Shown here piece by piece: positions 4,632-6,302 of a DNA stretch of 6,302 nucleotides (the stretch's first letter is position 1; every line of letters begins with the position of its first letter). A program made the position numbers and the translations under genes. The notes under the pieces were generated by a model that saw only the letters and a program-made list of their open reading frames with translations, searched no databases and was not told where the DNA came from. Source of the DNA: Gammaproteobacteria bacterium (GTDB taxonomy: Bacteria > Pseudomonadota > Gammaproteobacteria > Steroidobacterales > Steroidobacteraceae); assembly GCA_009923475.1 (NCBI GenBank), contig RFTM01000105.1, positions 1 to 6,302 on the forward strand, given 5' to 3'.

Positions 4632-5456
4632 ATGAAGCGCATCGCATCCTGGCTGCTCGCAGCCGTCCTCGGTCTATCGGTCATCGCGACGGCCTCGGCC
4701 GACGGCAGCAGCTATCTCGAGATGGTGCGGATGCAGATGGCGAAGGCGGGCTTGCCGCCGGGCTATCTCGCGACGTCGGCGCTGCCGGCGGGCCTCACGC
4801 TGCTGCCGCCGCCGCCTGCGGCCGGCTCCGCCGCCGAGCAGCGCGACATCGAGGCGAACGCCGCGGCGCTCGCGCTCGCGGGATCGGACGCCGCGCGCAA
4901 GGCGATGGCCGCAGCGGATGCCAACACCCAGTTCCCGGCGGTGACGCAGACCTTCACCTGCGCGCTCGGCCTCGAGATCACCGAGGCCGCGACGCCGACG
5001 CTATACCGCCTGATCCGCCGGACCTTCGCCGACTTCGCGCTCGCCACGATGACGGTCAAGCAGCACTACCAGCGCCCGCGGCCGTTCATGGTCAACGGCC
5101 AGCCCTCCTGCGTGCCCGCCGACGAAGAGCGGCTGCGCAAGGACGGCTCGTATCCGTCCGGACACAGCGCATACGGGTTCGGTTGGAGCATGGTGCTCGC
5201 GGGCGTGGCGCCGGACCACAGCGACGCGCTGCTGCGCCGCGGCATCGAGTACGGCGCGAGCCGCGAAGTCTGCAACGTGCACTGGCAGAGCGACGTCGAG
5301 CAGGGCCGCATCATCGCTGCCGCCGTGTTCGCGCGGCTTCAGGGCGAGCCGGAGTTCCGCCGTGATGTCGAGGCGGCCCGCGCAGAGGTCGAGGCCGCGC
5401 GCCGCGGCACGCCGACGGCGGCGGTCACGGCGGCGTTTGCGAGCTGCGGGAAGTAG
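4632..5456 (+). CDS. Class A non-specific acid phosphatase (PhoN/PAP2 family), secreted
   Basis: This 274-residue periplasmic phosphatase hydrolyses phosphate monoesters through a phosphohistidine intermediate. The PAP2 signature is complete: KQHYQRPRP (143-151, K-x6-RP), PSGH (175-178), and SREVCNVHWQSD (210-221, SR-x5-H-x3-D). H217 is the expected nucleophile and H178 the acid. The length and the motif order are those of class A bacterial acid phosphatases such as PhoN/PhoC. A signal peptide is clear: MKR, a hydrophobic stretch to about residue 20, then ATASA-DG, with likely cleavage after residue 23. Four cysteines follow it (110, 160, 214, 272) and could form disulfides in the periplasm. 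The ATG at 4632 is chosen because it starts the signal peptide; the frame is open far upstream as a shadow of vapBC. It is divergent from vapB and stands alone, 21 bases from the stop of the convergent chimera gene. The physiological substrate is unknown; phosphate or nucleotide scavenging is likely. Confidence 0.93.
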   Translation: MKRIASWLLAAVLGLSVIATASADGSSYLEMVRMQMAKAGLPPGYLATSALPAGLTLLPPPPAAGSAAEQRDIEANAAALALAGSDAARKAMAAADANTQFPAVTQTFTCALGLEITEAATPTLYRLIRRTFADFALATMTVKQHYQRPRPFMVNGQPSCVPADEERLRKDGSYPSGHSAYGFGWSMVLAGVAPDHSDALLRRGIEYGASREVCNVHWQSDVEQGRIIAAAVFARLQGEPEFRRDVEAARAEVEAARRGTPTAAVTAAFASCGK

Positions 5457-5477
5457 CGCTGGCGGCCAGAGAGCCGT

Positions 5478-5734
5478 TCAGGGCACATCGACCGGCATCA
5501 CCTCGAGGCCATCTATGGCAGCGAAGTCAGCCGGGTTGCAGGTATAGACGGGCAGCCCGCGGGACAGTGCCACTGCGGCGATCATCGCGTCATAGGCGCG
5601 CGCAGCGGTCTTGCGGTTGTTGCGGCGCAAGGAGGCAGCGACACGACCGAAGGCGCGGGCGGCAGCCGCATCGAACGGGATCGGCTCGAAGTCCGATTCC
5701 GCTTGTTGCAGATGTGCCTGGCGGGCGGCCCGCT
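5478..5734 (-). pseudogene. 3' fragment of a vapC-type PIN toxin gene inside the chimera
   Basis: This marks the part of the hybrid frame that derives from a PIN toxin, from about ERAARQAHL to the natural C-terminus LEVMPVDVP. A full toxin of this type has about 130 residues; about 45-50 N-terminal residues are gone, including the first aspartate and the glutamate. No antitoxin gene for it is present nearby. It belongs to a different PIN subfamily from the intact VapC at 3819-4214, so it is not a duplicate of it. The left limit of the fragment is approximate because both parent families look alike around the join. Confidence 0.7.
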
Positions 5735-6302
5735 CGGCCTGGTCGGGCTGCAGTTCGAACGCACTCCAGAACGCCATGAGGCCATCGCCCAGGAACTTGT
5801 TCACGTAGCCGCCGGTCGCGATGACCTCGTCGGTCATCGCCCCCATGACCAGGTTCAGCGTCGACACCGCGCCCGCACCGCCCGCACGCTCGGCGATCGT
5901 CGTGAATCCAGCGAGGTCGCAGAACATCACCGCGATGACCCGCTCCTCGCCGCCCATGCTCAGCGCACCGGGATCCTTGGTCAGCCGCTCGACCAGTTCC
6001 GGCGAGACGCGCGCGCCGAACTGACGCTGGATCCGGGCACGGTCACGAGCCGAGAGGAACGCACTCACCACCGTGCCGCTGACCCAGGCCCCCACCGGCG
6101 CATTCGCGGGCACGACGATCGGCAGGATCGCGTGCGCATCGTCGAACGCAAGCATGCCGGCCGCCCAGAGCCACGCCCCGACCATCGCCAGCACCGACGC
6201 CGCCGCGACGAGCGCCCCCGTGGTGGCCACGATCCACGCTGCGACCAGGGCGAGCGCCAACCCGACCGCGAGACCGCTCCAGGCGGGCCACACGGCGCGC
6301 GA
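5478..6302 (-). CDS. Chimeric ORF: membrane-bound class III nucleotide cyclase (truncated) fused to a VapC PIN tail; 5' end outside window
   Basis: The frame is open from the right edge; numbering here starts at an in-frame GTG at 6293, which is probably internal. Residues 1-50 hold two hydrophobic segments and 56-80 a third, like the membrane region after a CHASE2 sensor domain. A linker (RARIQRQFGARVSPELVERL) leads to a class III adenylate/guanylate cyclase domain: VMFCDLAGFTTIAERAG (122-138, metal ligand D126), then GGYVNKFLGDGLMAFW (161-176, adenine-type K166, second metal ligand D170). The domain stops there. The second half, with the dYTviGdaVN-type segment and the transition-state Asn/Arg, is absent. 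From about 187 the sequence is the C-terminal ~85 residues of a VapC-type PIN toxin: ERAARQAHLQQAE, PIPFDAAAARAFGRVA, AARAYDAMIAAVAL (D235), LPVYTCNPADF. The PIN N-terminus with its first acidic residues is missing. Both enzymes should be inactive. The cause is a fusion by deletion or an assembly join. Confidence 0.82.
   Translation of the reverse strand, partial: SRAVWPAWSGLAVGLALALVAAWIVATTGALVAAASVLAMVGAWLWAAGMLAFDDAHAILPIVVPANAPVGAWVSGTVVSAFLSARDRARIQRQFGARVSPELVERLTKDPGALSMGGEERVIAVMFCDLAGFTTIAERAGGAGAVSTLNLVMGAMTDEVIATGGYVNKFLGDGLMAFWSAFELQPDQAERAARQAHLQQAESDFEPIPFDAAAARAFGRVAASLRRNNRKTAARAYDAMIAAVALSRGLPVYTCNPADFAAIDGLEVMPVDVP

Noticed and set aside
5459..5469. CTGG-CGG-CCAG hairpin between the phosphatase and the convergent chimera as a bidirectional terminator
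   Set aside because: The stem is only 4 bp and no T-run follows in either direction.
1..6302. CRISPR array, tRNA, rRNA or transposase/integrase genes
   Set aside because: No regularly spaced repeats, no tRNA-like cloverleaf and no recombinase motifs were seen on either strand.

Overview
This is a GC-rich (roughly two-thirds G+C by eye) bacterial window, densely packed with genes on both strands. The Lrp/AsnC–alanine dehydrogenase pair, the periplasmic class A acid phosphatase, the chromosomal VapBC pair and the CHASE2-type cyclase membrane region together suggest a high-GC proteobacterium, possibly a gammaproteobacterium; no marker gene fixes the taxon. I saw no tRNA, rRNA, CRISPR array, integrase or transposase. 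The longest gap between genes is 175 bases (4457-4631), so no stretch over 300 bases lacks a gene.

Left part (1-2602), a housekeeping-like block. The 3' tail of an unrecognised plus-strand gene converges on a minus-strand zinc metalloprotease of the leishmanolysin-like (M8-type) metzincin group, with the two stop codons sharing one CTAG. Upstream of the protease, on the same strand, is an Lrp/AsnC-family regulator. It is divergent from a complete alanine dehydrogenase gene (ald) with all its catalytic residues. The 100-bp gap between regulator and ald holds a long imperfect palindrome, the natural candidate for the regulator's binding site. This is the known layout in which an Lrp-type protein senses an amino acid and controls its catabolic dehydrogenase.

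Middle (2603-3770). A GTAG-type short palindrome and a terminator-like hairpin follow ald. Next is a 355-residue conserved hypothetical protein with a glycine-rich loop reminiscent of macrodomains. It appears to start leaderless, right behind an extended -10 element.

Right part (3771-6302), an accessory-looking patch. It holds a possible scrap of an FtsX-type ABC permease tail, a complete vapBC toxin-antitoxin operon with a well-formed promoter and inverted repeats, and a divergent secreted PhoN-type acid phosphatase. Last is a minus-strand open frame running off the right edge that is a hybrid. Its N-terminal part is the membrane region and first half of a class III nucleotide cyclase. Its C-terminal part is the last ~85 residues of a VapC-type PIN toxin, joined in frame. 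That chimera is the most unusual object here. Either a deletion fused two genes at a point where both families share similar sequence, or the assembly is chimeric; reads across about 5718-5762 would decide.
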